DNA of 64,000 nucleotides from Pseudonocardia sp. N23 (GTDB lineage Bacteria > Actinomycetota > Actinomycetes > Mycobacteriales > Pseudonocardiaceae), in contig NZ_BEGX01000009.1 in the NCBI RefSeq assembly GCF_002583555.1, positions 62,001 through 126,000 of the forward strand. Reading direction: 5' to 3'. A program made the position numbers and the translations under genes. This document shows, one piece after another, positions 8,610 to 17,611 of this stretch; the stretch's first letter is position 1; each line of letters starts with the position of its first letter. The notes beneath the pieces are model-generated. The model saw only the letters and a program-made list of their open reading frames with translations, did not search any database and was not told where the DNA came from.

Positions 8610-10898
8610 TCAGCCCGCGGCGCGGACCTGCGCCGCGGCAGCCACCAGGTTGCGCAGGGTCGCGACGACCTCGGTCTCGCGGCGGGTCTTGAGCCCGCAG
8701 TCCGGGTTGGCCCACAGCCGCTGCGCACCGATCCGGTCGAGCGCGGCTCGGAGCAGGACCGTCATCGTCGCGGCCGACGGCACCTCCGGCGAGTGGACGT
8801 CGTACACACCCGGGCCGAGACCCCGCGGCACACCGCTGCCCAGCGCGTCGAGCACCTCCATGCGCGAGCGGGCGGCCTCGACGGTCGTGACGTCGGCGTC
8901 GAGGGCGTCGATCGCCGCCACGACCTCACCGAACTCCGAGTAGCAGAGGTGGGTGTGGATCTGGGTCGAGTCGGCGACCCCGCCGGTGACGAGCCGGAAC
9001 GCGTCGACCGCCCAGTCGACGTACGCGGGCTGGTCGGCGCGGCGCAGCGGCAGGGTCTCCCGCAGCGCCGGCTCGTCGACCTGCACGATCCGCAGCCCCG
9101 CAGCCTCCAGGTCGCGCACCTCGTCGCGGAGCGCGAGGCCGACCTGCCGGGCCGTCTCGCCCAGCGGCTGGTCGTCGCGGACGAACGACCACGCGAGGAT
9201 CGTGACCGGTCCGGTCAGCATGCCCTTCATCGGACGGTCGGTCAGCGACTGCGCGTACGTGCTCCAGCCGACGGTGATCGGGGCCGCGCGGGAGACGTCG
9301 GAGTGCAGGATCGGCGGACGGACGCACCGGGACCCGTAGGACTGCACCCAGCCGTGCTCCGTCGCGGCGAACCCGGCGAGGTGCTCGGCGAAGTACTGCA
9401 CCATGTCGTTGCGCTCCGGCTCACCGTGCACCAGCACGTCGAGCCCGATCCCCTCCTGCAGGCGCACGACCCGCTCGATCTCGGCGCGCATGCGGCGCAC
9501 GTACTCGGCGTCGTCGATGCGGCCGGCCTTCAGTGCGGCGCGGTCCTTGCGGATCTCCCCGGTCTGCGGGAACGAGCCGATCGTGGTCGTCGGCACCGTC
9601 GGGAGGTCCAGCGCGGAGGCCTGGGCCTTCGCACGCACCTCGCCGTCGGCCCGCCGGTAGTGGTCGGCGCCGAGCGCGTCGAGGCGGGCCCGGACGCGGT
9701 CGTCGCGACCTGCCGGACGCGCGGCCCGGGCCCGCGCCGCGTCGAGCTCGGCGGTGACGTCCTCTCCGTCGAGGGCGCGTCCGAGCAGCACGACCTCGGT
9801 GACCTTCTCGCGGGCGAACGCGAGCCGTTCGACGAGGTCGGCGGGCAGCGTGGTCTCCCGCGACGCGTCGTAGGGCACGTGCAGCAGCGAGCAGGACGTC
9901 GAGATCTCGACGCGGCCCGCCGACCCCAGCAGCCGCGCCGCCCGCGACAGCGCGACGTCGGGGTCGGTGCGCCAGACGTTGCGGCCCTCGACCACCCCGG
10001 CGAGCACGGTCTTGTCGCGCAGCCCGGTGAGGGCGCCGGCGGCGTCGACGTCCGCCGTGCCCGCGACCAGGTCGAGCGCGATCGCGTCGACGGGCGAGTC
10101 GGCCAGGATCGGCAGCGCCTCCCCCAGCGAACCGAAGTACCCGGCGACGAGCAGTCCCGGCCGCTCGGCGACATCGCCGAGGCGGGCGTAGGCGCGGCGC
10201 AGCGCGCCGAGCTCCGCCGGAGTGCGGTCCGCGGCGAATGCGGGCTCGTCGAGCTGCACCCACTCCGCGCCCGCCCACGACAGCTCCGTCAGCAGCTGCG
10301 CGTAGACCTCCAGCAGCGGGTCGAGCAGGTCCAGGGGCGCGAAGCCGTCGGGCGCGCCGTCGGCCGCCTTGGACAGCAGCAGGAACGTCACCGGACCCAC
10401 GAGCACCGGGCGGGTCGGGATGCCCTGCTCACGGCCTTCGACGACGTCGTCGACCGGGGTGCGGCCCGCGAGCCGGAACCGGGTGCCGGGCCCGATCTCG
10501 GGGACCAGGTAGTGGTAGTTGGTGTCGAACCACTTGGTCATCTCCAGCGCAGGCACACCCTCGGCGCCGCGGGCCATCGCGAACAGCAGGTCGAGCGGGT
10601 CTCCCGCGGCGTGCCCGGCGAACCGGGCCGGGACGGCGCCCACGGTCAGCGCCGCATCGAGCATCTGGTCGTAGAACGAGAACGTGTTGCCCGGCACCGA
10701 GCCGAGACCCGCGTCGCGCAGCTCGGCGCGGGTGGCCGCACGCAGCTCGGCGGCGGTGGCGCGCAGCTCGTAGGCGGTGGTCTCACGTCGCCAGTAGCGT
10801 TCGACGGCGCGCTTGAGCTCCCGGTCGGGCCCGATGCGGGGATACCCCAGCACGGTCGTACCCAGGCGGGGACGGTTCGTCCCCTGTGTGTCGGTCAC
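8610..10898 (-). CDS. metE: 5-methyltetrahydropteroyltriglutamate-homocysteine methyltransferase (B12-independent methionine synthase)
   Basis: Transfers the methyl group of methyl-tetrahydrofolate polyglutamate to homocysteine without B12; cytosolic, last step of methionine synthesis. 762 residues, normal length. The GTG start has GAGGAGAG 4 bases upstream. The N-terminal half begins with [20 protein letters not shown]; the C-terminal catalytic half has [29 protein letters not shown] (zinc/homocysteine region), [23 protein letters not shown], and THLCYSEF with a zinc-ligand Cys. A cobalamin riboswitch lies on its leader, so it is expected to be repressed when B12 permits MetH to work. Confidence 0.97.
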   Translation of the reverse strand: MTDTQGTNRPRLGTTVLGYPRIGPDRELKRAVERYWRRETTAYELRATAAELRAATRAELRDAGLGSVPGNTFSFYDQMLDAALTVGAVPARFAGHAAGDPLDLLFAMARGAEGVPALEMTKWFDTNYHYLVPEIGPGTRFRLAGRTPVDDVVEGREQGIPTRPVLVGPVTFLLLSKAADGAPDGFAPLDLLDPLLEVYAQLLTELSWAGAEWVQLDEPAFAADRTPAELGALRRAYARLGDVAERPGLLVAGYFGSLGEALPILADSPVDAIALDLVAGTADVDAAGALTGLRDKTVLAGVVEGRNVWRTDPDVALSRAARLLGSAGRVEISTSCSLLHVPYDASRETTLPADLVERLAFAREKVTEVVLLGRALDGEDVTAELDAARARAARPAGRDDRVRARLDALGADHYRRADGEVRAKAQASALDLPTVPTTTIGSFPQTGEIRKDRAALKAGRIDDAEYVRRMRAEIERVVRLQEGIGLDVLVHGEPERNDMVQYFAEHLAGFAATEHGWVQSYGSRCVRPPILHSDVSRAAPITVGWSTYAQSLTDRPMKGMLTGPVTILAWSFVRDDQPLGETARQVGLALRDEVRDLEAAGLRIVQVDEPALRETLPLRRADQPAYVDWAVDAFRLVTGGVADSTQIHTHLCYSEFGEVVAAIDALDADVTTVEAARSRMEVLDALGSGVPRGLGPGVYDVHSPEVPSAATMTVLLRAALDRIGAQRLWANPDCGLKTRRETEVVATLRNLVAAAAQVRAAG

Positions 10899-10953
10899 GG
10901 CTCTCTCCTCGCGAGCGGTGGGGAGATCGGTGACACCGCAGCGAGGGGACGTA

Positions 10954-10973
10954 CCGGGCACACGTGTGCCCGG
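10954..10973. repeat. 20-bp perfect palindrome in the metE leader
   Basis: CCGGGCACACGTGTGCCCGG reads the same on both strands. It sits between the riboswitch aptamer and the metE start. As RNA it would form an 8-bp stem with a 4-base loop. It could be part of the expression platform or a dimeric protein site. Confidence 0.6.
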
Positions 10974-11024
10974 GGTCCGTCCGGCCCACCCGCGAGGCCA
11001 CGGATCCGCGCACGCCGGACGGCG

Positions 11025-11225
11025 CACGCACCGGCGGCAGGTGTTCGGACTCGTGGGCGTGACAGGTCGTCCTGCCGGACCTACTGGCCGTCGCTTCCCG
11101 GGCTCGTTCCCAGTGCTGATGACGGCGGTCGTTCCCACTCACCGCTGCGGGGCAGTCCCGGACTCACACCGGGTTCCCTCTTGCCTCGCGACGCTCCCTG
11201 GGGAACGGCGCGAACCGTCGGCGTG
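11025..11225 (-). promoter_or_regulatory. cobalamin riboswitch upstream of metE
   Basis: Second adenosylcobalamin aptamer, on the minus strand. It carries the same blocks as the nrdA switch: GAGGGAACCCGGTGTGAGTC, GACTGCCCCGCAGCGGTGAG, GCCCGGGAAGCGACGG and the 3-prime box GAGTCCGAACACCTGCC. P1 is closed by CACGC (11225-11221) with GCGTG (11029-11025). The metE start is about 125 bases downstream, like the spacing at nrdA. The core is nearly base-for-base identical to the nrdA switch. Confidence 0.95.
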
Positions 11226-11245
11226 ATCACGATAGCCGAGCGGGC

Positions 11246-11693
11246 CGGGTTCAACCATGCGCTGCCCGAGCTGTTGCAGGCGCAGCGCCAGCGCGACGTT
11301 CGGACCGTCGTCGTCGCCCATCCGCACGACGACGGTGCCGCACGACCGGCTGACGACCATGACCTGGCCCTGGTCGCCCATCCCTACCAGGCCTCGGCAG
11401 GACCCACCAGCCGTTGCGGTGGCCGACGTCGCACCGTCCTGGGTGAACGCCGGTTCGCCCGGCATCCCGCTGCGGGCCAGGAACTCCGGCGGCACCCGGC
11501 CGTCCAGGACCGCCTGCCCCACCCGGGCGAGGTCGCGGGCGGGCACCACGAGGCCGCTCTCGTGATACGGGAAACCGTTGTCGTCGACGGTCCACAGGGC
11601 CGGGTCCTGCGCGCCGGGGGCGGCTCGGAGCCGCTGCAGGGCCGCGCCCGTGAGCAGCTCACCGGTGAGGCGCTCGTGCGGGCCGGTCCCGCT
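11246..11693 (-). pseudogene. C-terminal relic of a serine beta-lactamase-like hydrolase
   Basis: About 150 codons that match the C-terminal half of beta-lactamase-fold hydrolases of the EstB/6-aminohexanoate-dimer hydrolase type. Visible in order: GAALQRL, DPALWTVDDNGFPYHESG, ARDLARVGQAVLDG, RVPPEFLARS, GEPAFTQDG, then GQVMVVSR, GTVVVRMGDDDGPNVALALRL. The N-terminal half with the SxxK nucleophile is gone, and the expected YRNGWWV piece is in another frame (RNGWWVLP near 11400), so there are at least two frame changes. It lies directly after the stop of the reductase gene. No start or ribosome site is seen. Confidence 0.7.
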
Positions 11694-11700
11694 GGACGGG

Positions 11701-12843
11701 TCAGCGGTGCGAACCGGACGGCGCGCCGGTGCGGACGAGGTCGCCGCCGCGTTCGTAGTCGTCGTCGGCACCGTGCGCGGCAACGCCGACGACAACGCCG
11801 TTGCGTCCGTACCAGGCGGTGAACGCGCCGTCGCCGTGGTCGACGACGTCGATCTCGTCGTGGCCGTCGCCCCAGGCCGCGTACTTCAGCGTGTGCCTCC
11901 CGACGACGGTCCAGAACCCGGGCGGTCCGTCCCAGACGGCGTCGCCGCCCGCGGCGGTGATGCCCGCGACAGTCCCCATCGACTCGGCGTCACCCCAGTG
12001 CTCGACGGCGAGGTGCCGCCCGGCGGAGGCGTTGAGGGCGTATGCGACGTCACCGGCGGCGAGGATGCCCTCGGCGCCGGTCCGCATGTGGTCGTCGACG
12101 ACGATGCGCCCGTCGTGGGTGTCGAGCCATCCGGCGGGTCCGGTGCGCGGCCGGGCACCACCGGCGACGAGGACGAGATCGGCGTCGAGGGTCCGGCCCG
12201 GGATCCGGACGCGGCGGCCGCCGTCGATCGACTCGACCTGCGCACCGGTGACCAGCTCGATGCCGAGCTCGCGCAGCCAGCCGGCGATCCGCCCCGCGAC
12301 CTCCGCACCGAGCCGGTCCTGCTGGGGCGCCTCCTCGGCGCTGACGACCGTCACCGACACGCCCGTCGACACGAGTGACGCCGCGACCTCGCAGCCGATG
12401 AACCCTGAGCCCACGACGACGGCGGTCCCGGCCTTGCCGGCTCGTTCGCGCAGTGTGCGGGCGGTGGCGAGAGTGCGCAGGTACGCGACGTCGGGATGGT
12501 CGGCGCCGGGGACGGGCAGCGTCACGGGTTCGGCGCCGGTGGCGAGGACGCAGGAGCCGAACGTCAGCCGCTCGTGACCGTCGAGGGTGACCGATGCGGT
12601 GTCGAGACCGGTGACGGTGCGGCCGGTACGCAGGTCGACGCCCGCGGAAAGCTCGAGCGGGAACTCACCCTCGGCGGTCTCGCCGCGCAGGTACTCCTTC
12701 GACAGCGGCGGACGCTCGTAGGGCGCGGCGTCGTCGTCGGTGACCATCACGACCGCGCCGGCACCATCGTTCTCGCGGTAGGCGCGGGCCGCGGCGACGG
12801 CGGCGGGGCCGGTTCCGATGACGAGCAGATCGGCGTCGGGCAC
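11701..12843 (-). CDS. FAD/NAD(P)H-dependent ferredoxin reductase-like oxidoreductase
   Basis: Two-dinucleotide-binding flavoprotein, 380 residues, of the rubredoxin/ferredoxin reductase (AIF-like) family. It would pass electrons from NAD(P)H through FAD to a ferredoxin or oxygenase. The FAD fold starts at residue 4 (LLVIGTGPAAVAAARAY), PYERPPLSKEYLRG is the family loop, the NAD(P)-binding fold is VVVGSGFIGCEVAASL, and the second FAD contact is GILAAGDVA. GTG start with AGAGGA 5 bases upstream. No ferredoxin or oxygenase gene is next to it, so the partner is unknown. Confidence 0.85.
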   Translation of the reverse strand: MPDADLLVIGTGPAAVAAARAYRENDGAGAVVMVTDDDAAPYERPPLSKEYLRGETAEGEFPLELSAGVDLRTGRTVTGLDTASVTLDGHERLTFGSCVLATGAEPVTLPVPGADHPDVAYLRTLATARTLRERAGKAGTAVVVGSGFIGCEVAASLVSTGVSVTVVSAEEAPQQDRLGAEVAGRIAGWLRELGIELVTGAQVESIDGGRRVRIPGRTLDADLVLVAGGARPRTGPAGWLDTHDGRIVVDDHMRTGAEGILAAGDVAYALNASAGRHLAVEHWGDAESMGTVAGITAAGGDAVWDGPPGFWTVVGRHTLKYAAWGDGHDEIDVVDHGDGAFTAWYGRNGVVVGVAAHGADDDYERGGDLVRTGAPSGSHR

Positions 12844-12940
12844 GGGAGTCCTCTCGGGTCGGTCGGTCACGGCCGGGGCCACGGAAGCACGCTGCTGTAC
12901 CCCCGTGACCGCGGACGGCGTACCCGGTGGCGGGCGCGAA

Positions 12941-13213
12941 TCACCCGTTGCCGGGCAGGAACTCCCGCAGTTTCGTGCGCACCCCCTGCGCCACGAGGTG
13001 CCGCGCGTCGGGGTCGCCCTTGAGGACGGCCTGCAGCACCGAGATCGCCTGTTCGGGGGTCGCGTGCGGCGGGATCGGCGGCACGTCGGGCCGGACGTCG
13101 CCGCGCACACCCCGACGCCGCCGGAGAACTTGGCGTACCCGACGGCGGCCGACGTCGCGCAGCCGCGCGAGCATCACGTCGCCGACGGTGTCCGTCACGT
13201 CCCACCTCGCCAT
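12941..13213 (-). pseudogene. internally deleted relic of a thiamine-diphosphate enzyme (pyruvate oxidase/PoxB-like)
   Basis: Three pieces of one family are joined in order. The N-terminus MARWDVTDTVGDVMLARLRD matches the start of PoxB/acetolactate-synthase-like enzymes. Near 13082-13141, in another frame, comes GYAKFSGGVGVCAATSGP, the family motif normally near residue 60-75. It is fused directly, after a further frame change, to the far C-terminus DVPPIPPHATPEQA ... LREFLPGNG. About 450 residues are missing between them. An open frame of 90 codons still spans most of it, which could mislead an automatic annotation into calling a small gene. Confidence 0.75.
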
Positions 13214-13280
13214 CCGCCTCGATCGGTGCGGCGACCCGGTCGGGCCGCCGACCAGCGTCGGCTACCCGTGTGGCGGGCGT

Positions 13281-14888
13281 TCACAGACTGCGCGACGGTG
13301 CGTACAGGCGGCGGTGGATCGCCCGCGTCGCAGCCCGGTAGAGCGGGCCGGCCGCGCCCGCCGCGGCGAGCGCCGCACGGGCGGCGTTGGCTCCCGGCGC
13401 GCCGTGGACGGCACCGCCGGGATGGGCGGAGGCGCCCGCGAGGAAGAGCCTGTCGACCGGGGTGTCGGCGCGGCCCGTGCCGGGGACGGGCCGGAAGACG
13501 AGCTGCTGATGGATCGAGGCGGTCCCGGCGTTGATGGCGCCGTCGACGAGGCTCGCGTTGCGGCCCTGCAGGTCGGCGGGCCCGGCGACGCTCCGGGCGC
13601 GGATCATGGCGCGGAACCCGGGGGCATTGCGTTCGACGGCGTTCTCGACGAGGTCGGCGTGGCGGCGTACGTCGTCACCCGCCCAGCCGAGGTCGCGCGG
13701 CACGTGGGTGTAGGCCCAGGCCGACTCGGTGCCGGCGGGCGAGCGGGTCGGGTCGGCCGTCGTCATCTGGCCGAACAGCACGAACGGCTCGCGCGGCACC
13801 CGGCCCGCGGCGAGGTCGGCGGCGTAGCCGCGCATCCCGTCTGTGCCGACGCCGAGGTGCACGGTGCCGGCGCCCCGGGCGCCGGGCGCCGTCCACGGGA
13901 CAGGGCCGTCGAGAGCCCAGTCGAGCTTGACGGTCGCGAAGTCCCACTCGAACCGGCGCAGGTCGTCGACGAACCGGCCCGGCAGGTGCTCCTCCCCCAC
14001 CAGGTCGCGGTAGAGGACCGGGGCGGCGACGTCGGCGAGGACCGCGCGCCGGGCGCGCACGGCGACGCCGCCGGCGTCGCGCACCCCGAGCGCGCGCCCG
14101 CCCGCGACGAGCACCCGCCGCACGGGGCGCCCGACGTCGAGCCGGCCACCGCGGGAGCCGAGACGGGCGACGAGGGCGTCGGTGAGCCGGCCCGCACCGC
14201 CCTGCGGCACCGGGAAGCCGACATCCTGGCCGAGCATCGCGAGCAGCCAGCCGAACACGGCGCTGCCCGCGGCGTCGGGCCCGAGGTCGGTGTGCAGGGC
14301 GTTGCCCGCCAGCAGCAGCGCGGCGCCGTCTCCGGTGAAGTGCTCGCGGGTGAACCGGGCGACGGGCTCCACGAGCATCCGCGCGAACCGCAGCGCGTCG
14401 GCGGTGCCCAGGGCGCGCAGCAGCCGCGGCGCGGAACGCACCGGGGGGAAGGGCCGCAGCACGGTTTCCAGCAACGGATCCCTGATGCGCTGCCACTGTG
14501 CGGCGAGCTCGCGCCACGCGTCACCGTCGCCCGGTGCCCAGGCGTCGAGCCCGGCGGCGGTGACGTCGAGGTCGCGCGACAGCACGGCGCAGCGATCGTC
14601 GGGGGTGACGTGCGCCAGCACTGCCGGGGCGTGGCGCCAGCGCAGGCCGTGGGCCGCCAGGTCGAGCTCGCGCAGCACCGGCGACGCCGCGCCCAGCGGG
14701 TAGAAGGCGCTGAACAGGTCGCTGGTGAACCCAGGTGCGGTGATCTCGGCGCTGCGCACCGCACCGCCGGGCGCGTCGGCCGCCTCGCACACCAGCACCT
14801 CCCACCCGGCGTCGGCGAGCAGGTTCGCGGCGACGAGACCGTTGTGCCCGCCACCGACGACGACCGCGTCGACCTCGGAGTCGCTCAC
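13281..14888 (-). CDS. FAD-dependent phytoene desaturase-like oxidoreductase
   Basis: Flavin amine-oxidase/carotenoid-desaturase-type enzyme, 535 residues. The N-terminal dinucleotide fold is VDAVVVGGGHNGLVAANLLADAG, followed by the second family motif (APGGAVRSAE). The C-terminal FAD contact is DRLFLAGASAHPGGAVHG. This is the CrtI-related branch often named NAD(P)/FAD-dependent oxidoreductase in actinobacteria. No phytoene synthase or other carotenoid gene lies nearby, so a carotenoid role is not supported. The GTG start overlaps the stop of the SRPBCC gene (GTGA), which suggests that both act on one small hydrophobic substrate. Confidence 0.85.
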   Translation of the reverse strand: MSDSEVDAVVVGGGHNGLVAANLLADAGWEVLVCEAADAPGGAVRSAEITAPGFTSDLFSAFYPLGAASPVLRELDLAAHGLRWRHAPAVLAHVTPDDRCAVLSRDLDVTAAGLDAWAPGDGDAWRELAAQWQRIRDPLLETVLRPFPPVRSAPRLLRALGTADALRFARMLVEPVARFTREHFTGDGAALLLAGNALHTDLGPDAAGSAVFGWLLAMLGQDVGFPVPQGGAGRLTDALVARLGSRGGRLDVGRPVRRVLVAGGRALGVRDAGGVAVRARRAVLADVAAPVLYRDLVGEEHLPGRFVDDLRRFEWDFATVKLDWALDGPVPWTAPGARGAGTVHLGVGTDGMRGYAADLAAGRVPREPFVLFGQMTTADPTRSPAGTESAWAYTHVPRDLGWAGDDVRRHADLVENAVERNAPGFRAMIRARSVAGPADLQGRNASLVDGAINAGTASIHQQLVFRPVPGTGRADTPVDRLFLAGASAHPGGAVHGAPGANAARAALAAAGAAGPLYRAATRAIHRRLYAPSRSL

Positions 14889-15322
14889 CGCCCGCCCCGC
14901 CGGGTCGCGATGGCCGCCAGGCGGGCCAGCGACTCCCGGTTGCGCGGCGCGATCACCATGTCCTGCACCACCCGCGGCACCAGGGTGGCGGGCCCGGAGT
15001 CGGCGAACTCGTCCATCTCGACGCGCGTCCCGGCGCTGTCCGCGTGCAGGGCCAGCACGATCCGGGCCGAACCCGTCGGCCACAGCCGGGCCCGCAGCTC
15101 CAGCATCTCCCCCGGGCGCACGTCGACGACCTCCGTCGTGTCGTGGGCCTGCAACGGCCACACCCCGACGCTGTGGTGCAGCCGGGTCCCGACGGCGGGC
15201 CAGCCGTCGTCGACGTCACGCATGTGCGTCGCACCCACCACCCACAACGGGTAGCTCCAGCCGTCGGCAAGAACGGCGAAGACCTGGCCGGGCGTCGTCG
15301 GCACGGTCAGCTCGACCACCAT
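14885..15322 (-). CDS. SRPBCC (START-like) family protein
   Basis: Small helix-grip protein of 145 residues that probably binds a hydrophobic ligand. Family features: it begins MVVELTVPTTPGQVFAVLADGWSYP, has a WVVGATHMRDVD turn and a strand-rich middle, and ends in an amphipathic helix (RNRESLARLAAIATRR). ATG at 15322 is used; a GTG one codon upstream fits the GGAGG ribosome site slightly better, so the protein may be one residue longer. Coupled to the downstream desaturase-like gene. Exact ligand unknown. Confidence 0.85.
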   Translation of the reverse strand: MVVELTVPTTPGQVFAVLADGWSYPLWVVGATHMRDVDDGWPAVGTRLHHSVGVWPLQAHDTTEVVDVRPGEMLELRARLWPTGSARIVLALHADSAGTRVEMDEFADSGPATLVPRVVQDMVIAPRNRESLARLAAIATRRGGR

Positions 15323-15692
15323 CACGCACCACCTCCGCCGGTCGCCTACCCCGTGGCGTCCCCCGGAACCGCCCTGTGCGGCGGACGGTACGTCGCCTCG
15401 CCGCGTGCCGCACGAGCGTGTCCCCCGGGAGCGGCGTCCAGCACGCCTCGCCTCGATCGGGCGGGTGACGGTCGACCACCCGGCTCGGTGTCTTCGGCCA
15501 CCTGTCCCTCCCGGCCTGGAGGGCGCGGGCGACTTCGGGCTAACCGACCAGATGCTCGCCACCCGCTGGGCCCGCGACGGGGCCCGGCGGGTGCGACGCT
15601 GCAGCGCGCGCCCGCCGACATCGCCGCCGAGCACCGGTGCGGGTTCTGGCAGTCGGTCGGGCGGTGAGCGCCGGCGCCGTCGGGAGCAGCCG
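15323..15692. other. gene-less stretch between SRPBCC and STAS genes
   Basis: About 370 bases without a supportable gene. Two short plus-strand segments in different frames look protein-like (FGLTDQMLATRWARDGARRV near 15535 and ADIAAEHRCGFWQSVGR near 15617), which may be another worn-out relic. The family was not recognised. Confidence 0.4.
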
Positions 15693-16010
15693 TCAGCCGA
15701 TCGTGACGACCTCGGCGAGCCCCGACAGGTCGACCGCCCGGCGCACCACCGACCCCGGCGGTACCCGCAGGTCGAGCCGCACCTGCAGCAGCTCCAGCCG
15801 TGAGGCCAGTGCGAACAGCAGCCGCAGGCCGGCGCTGTCGAGGTAGTCCAGACCGGAGAGGTCGACGGTCACGGACTCCGTCGTGTTGGCGACGAGGTCG
15901 TTGACCCGGCGTTCCGTCGTGTCGGCGTTCTGCAGGTCGATCTCGCCCGACAGTGTGATCTCGACGTGCCCGCCGCCCGTCTCGCGTGAGGTCACGAGTG
16001 CCTCGGTCAT
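15693..16010 (-). CDS. STAS-domain anti-sigma factor antagonist
   Basis: Partner-switching protein of the RsbV/SpoIIAA type, 105 residues. Its conserved serine is phosphorylated by a kinase and removed by a PP2C phosphatase; the unphosphorylated form frees a sigma factor by binding the anti-sigma kinase. The STAS core is visible: EITLSGEIDLQNAD, VTVDLSGLDYLDSAGLRLLFALA, where the Ser of YLDSAGL is the phosphorylation site. The ATG overlaps the stop of the preceding phosphatase/kinase fusion (ATGA). Which sigma factor it controls is not shown; a SigF-type gene is 12 kb away. Confidence 0.93.
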   Translation of the reverse strand: MTEALVTSRETGGGHVEITLSGEIDLQNADTTERRVNDLVANTTESVTVDLSGLDYLDSAGLRLLFALASRLELLQVRLDLRVPPGSVVRRAVDLSGLAEVVTIG

Positions 16011-17611
16011 CGGTCCCTCTCCCGTTCGCCGCCGATCGTCGTCGTCAGCACGACGCGAGTGCCCGTCGGGTGCCGGTGGACCTGCACCTCGTCGACCAGC
16101 TCCCGGATCATCGCCGTCCCCCGGCCGCGGTTGACGCCACGGGCGTCGCGCCACGAGCCGGTGTCGGCGACGGTGATCGTGAGCCGGTTCCCGTCGCGGT
16201 CCAGTTCCACCTCCAGCATGCCACCCGCGGGCCCGTAGGCATGCTCGACCACGTTGGCCGCGGCCTCCCCCACCGCCAGGACGATGTCCGCGACGTTCTC
16301 CGGACTCGCACCCGCGGCGCCCAGGTAGGTGCGGACGGCGTGGCGCACCACCCGCAGCGACCGCGGCACGGCCGGCTCGACCAGCCGCAACGACCCGTCG
16401 GGCGGCCCCGGCGTGCGCATCACGACGAGCAGCGCGACGTCGTCGACGGCCAGCTCGCCGCCGATCATCCGGCCCATCACCGCGGCGCAGACCACCTCGG
16501 CCGGCCCCGGGGACACGGCGTCGGCCAACCGGTCGAGGCCGGCATCCAGCGGCTCGTGGCGGCGTTCGACGAGGCCGTCGGTGTAGAGGACCAGCCCGCC
16601 GCCGACGGGCAGGTCGACGGTGACCGAGCGCCGGGTGCGCGGGCGCGGCAGCCCGACGGGTGGGTCGGTCGGCACGTCGACGAGCTCGCTGCGCCGCCCC
16701 GGGGCCGCGTACACCGGCGGGGGGTGCCCGGCCGAGGAGATGCGCACGGTGTGCTGGGTGGGCTCGACGACCGCACACAGGACCGTCGCCAGGACGTCGC
16801 GCTCGAAGTGACGGACCTGCTCGTCGAGCCGCCGCAGGATCTCGGCGGGGTCGTCGCTGACCAGCGCGTACGCGCGGACGGCGCTGCGCAGCCTGCCCAT
16901 GGCGACCGACGCGGGAAGGCCGCGGCCGACGACGTCACCGACCACCACGCACAGGCGACCGGACGGCAGGTCGAACACGTCGTACCAGTCGCCGCCGACG
17001 TCGCCCCCGCCACCGGGCACGTAGCGCGCCGCGAACTCCAGCCCCGGGATGTCGGGGAGCAGCCCCGGCAGCAGGCTGCGTTGCAGCGCGGACGCCGCCG
17101 TCTTCTCGGCCACGGTCATCCGTGCTCGCGTGGCCGGCGCGATCCGGTCGGCGGCCAGCTGCAGCAGCTCGGCGTCGTCGTCGGTGAACACCCGCGGCGC
17201 GAGCGTCCCGACGTGCAGGACGCCGATGAGGTCCTCCCCCACGCACAGGGGCACGCCGAGCAGGGAACGGATCCCCTTCTCGCGCAGGATCGGGTTGAGG
17301 ACGTTGCCGTGGTCGACCTCGTCGATCGTCACCGGCGACCGTTCCTGCGCGATGCGCCCGGCGAACCCCCGCCCGACGGGGATACGGACGCCCTGGCGGG
17401 TCTCCTCCTCGAGGCCGAGTGTCGCCGTCGCGACCAGGTACGCACCCGACGGGTCGAGCAGCAGGACCGCGCCGGTGTCGACCGACAGCAGGTCGCGGAC
17501 CCGTTCGAGCACGACGTCGAGCAGTTCGTCGACGCCGAGCCGTGCCAGGTCCGCGTCGGTCAGCGCCTGCAACCGGCGCAGCCGCTTTCCGTACGTGTCG
17601 GCCGGGTGCAC
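16007..17611 (-). CDS. GAF - SpoIIE phosphatase - HATPase fusion regulator
   Basis: Signalling protein of about 534 residues that joins three parts: a GAF sensor (about 30-165; AGRIAQERSPVTIDEVDHGNV), a PP2C/SpoIIE phosphatase (about 200-395; GDWYDVF, VVGDVVGRGLPASVAMGRL, VLYTDGLVERR) and an RsbW-like ATPase (about 405-534; GEAAANVVEHAYG, DARGVNRGRGTAMI). One polypeptide thus holds both the phosphatase and kinase folds that act on STAS proteins. The STAS gene follows with an ATGA overlap and is the likely target. The start is uncertain: GTG 17611 has AGGAT 7 bases upstream; GTG 17626 is an alternative. Confidence 0.88.
   Translation of the reverse strand: MHPADTYGKRLRRLQALTDADLARLGVDELLDVVLERVRDLLSVDTGAVLLLDPSGAYLVATATLGLEEETRQGVRIPVGRGFAGRIAQERSPVTIDEVDHGNVLNPILREKGIRSLLGVPLCVGEDLIGVLHVGTLAPRVFTDDDAELLQLAADRIAPATRARMTVAEKTAASALQRSLLPGLLPDIPGLEFAARYVPGGGGDVGGDWYDVFDLPSGRLCVVVGDVVGRGLPASVAMGRLRSAVRAYALVSDDPAEILRRLDEQVRHFERDVLATVLCAVVEPTQHTVRISSAGHPPPVYAAPGRRSELVDVPTDPPVGLPRPRTRRSVTVDLPVGGGLVLYTDGLVERRHEPLDAGLDRLADAVSPGPAEVVCAAVMGRMIGGELAVDDVALLVVMRTPGPPDGSLRLVEPAVPRSLRVVRHAVRTYLGAAGASPENVADIVLAVGEAAANVVEHAYGPAGGMLEVELDRDGNRLTITVADTGSWRDARGVNRGRGTAMIRELVDEVQVHRHPTGTRVVLTTTIGGERERDR

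Noticed and set aside
11139-11795. Long minus-strand frame that includes the metE riboswitch
   Set aside because: The 3-prime half reads through structured riboswitch RNA and the 5-prime half is the beta-lactamase-like relic; it is not one gene.
13281-14888. Carotenoid biosynthesis cluster around the CrtI-like protein
   Set aside because: No crtB, crtE or other carotenoid gene is near; the SRPBCC partner suggests another substrate.
15530-15670. Protein-like fragments FGLTDQMLATRWARDG and ADIAAEHRCGFWQSVGR
   Set aside because: They lie in different frames and I could not name a family, so this was kept only as a remark on the gene-less stretch.
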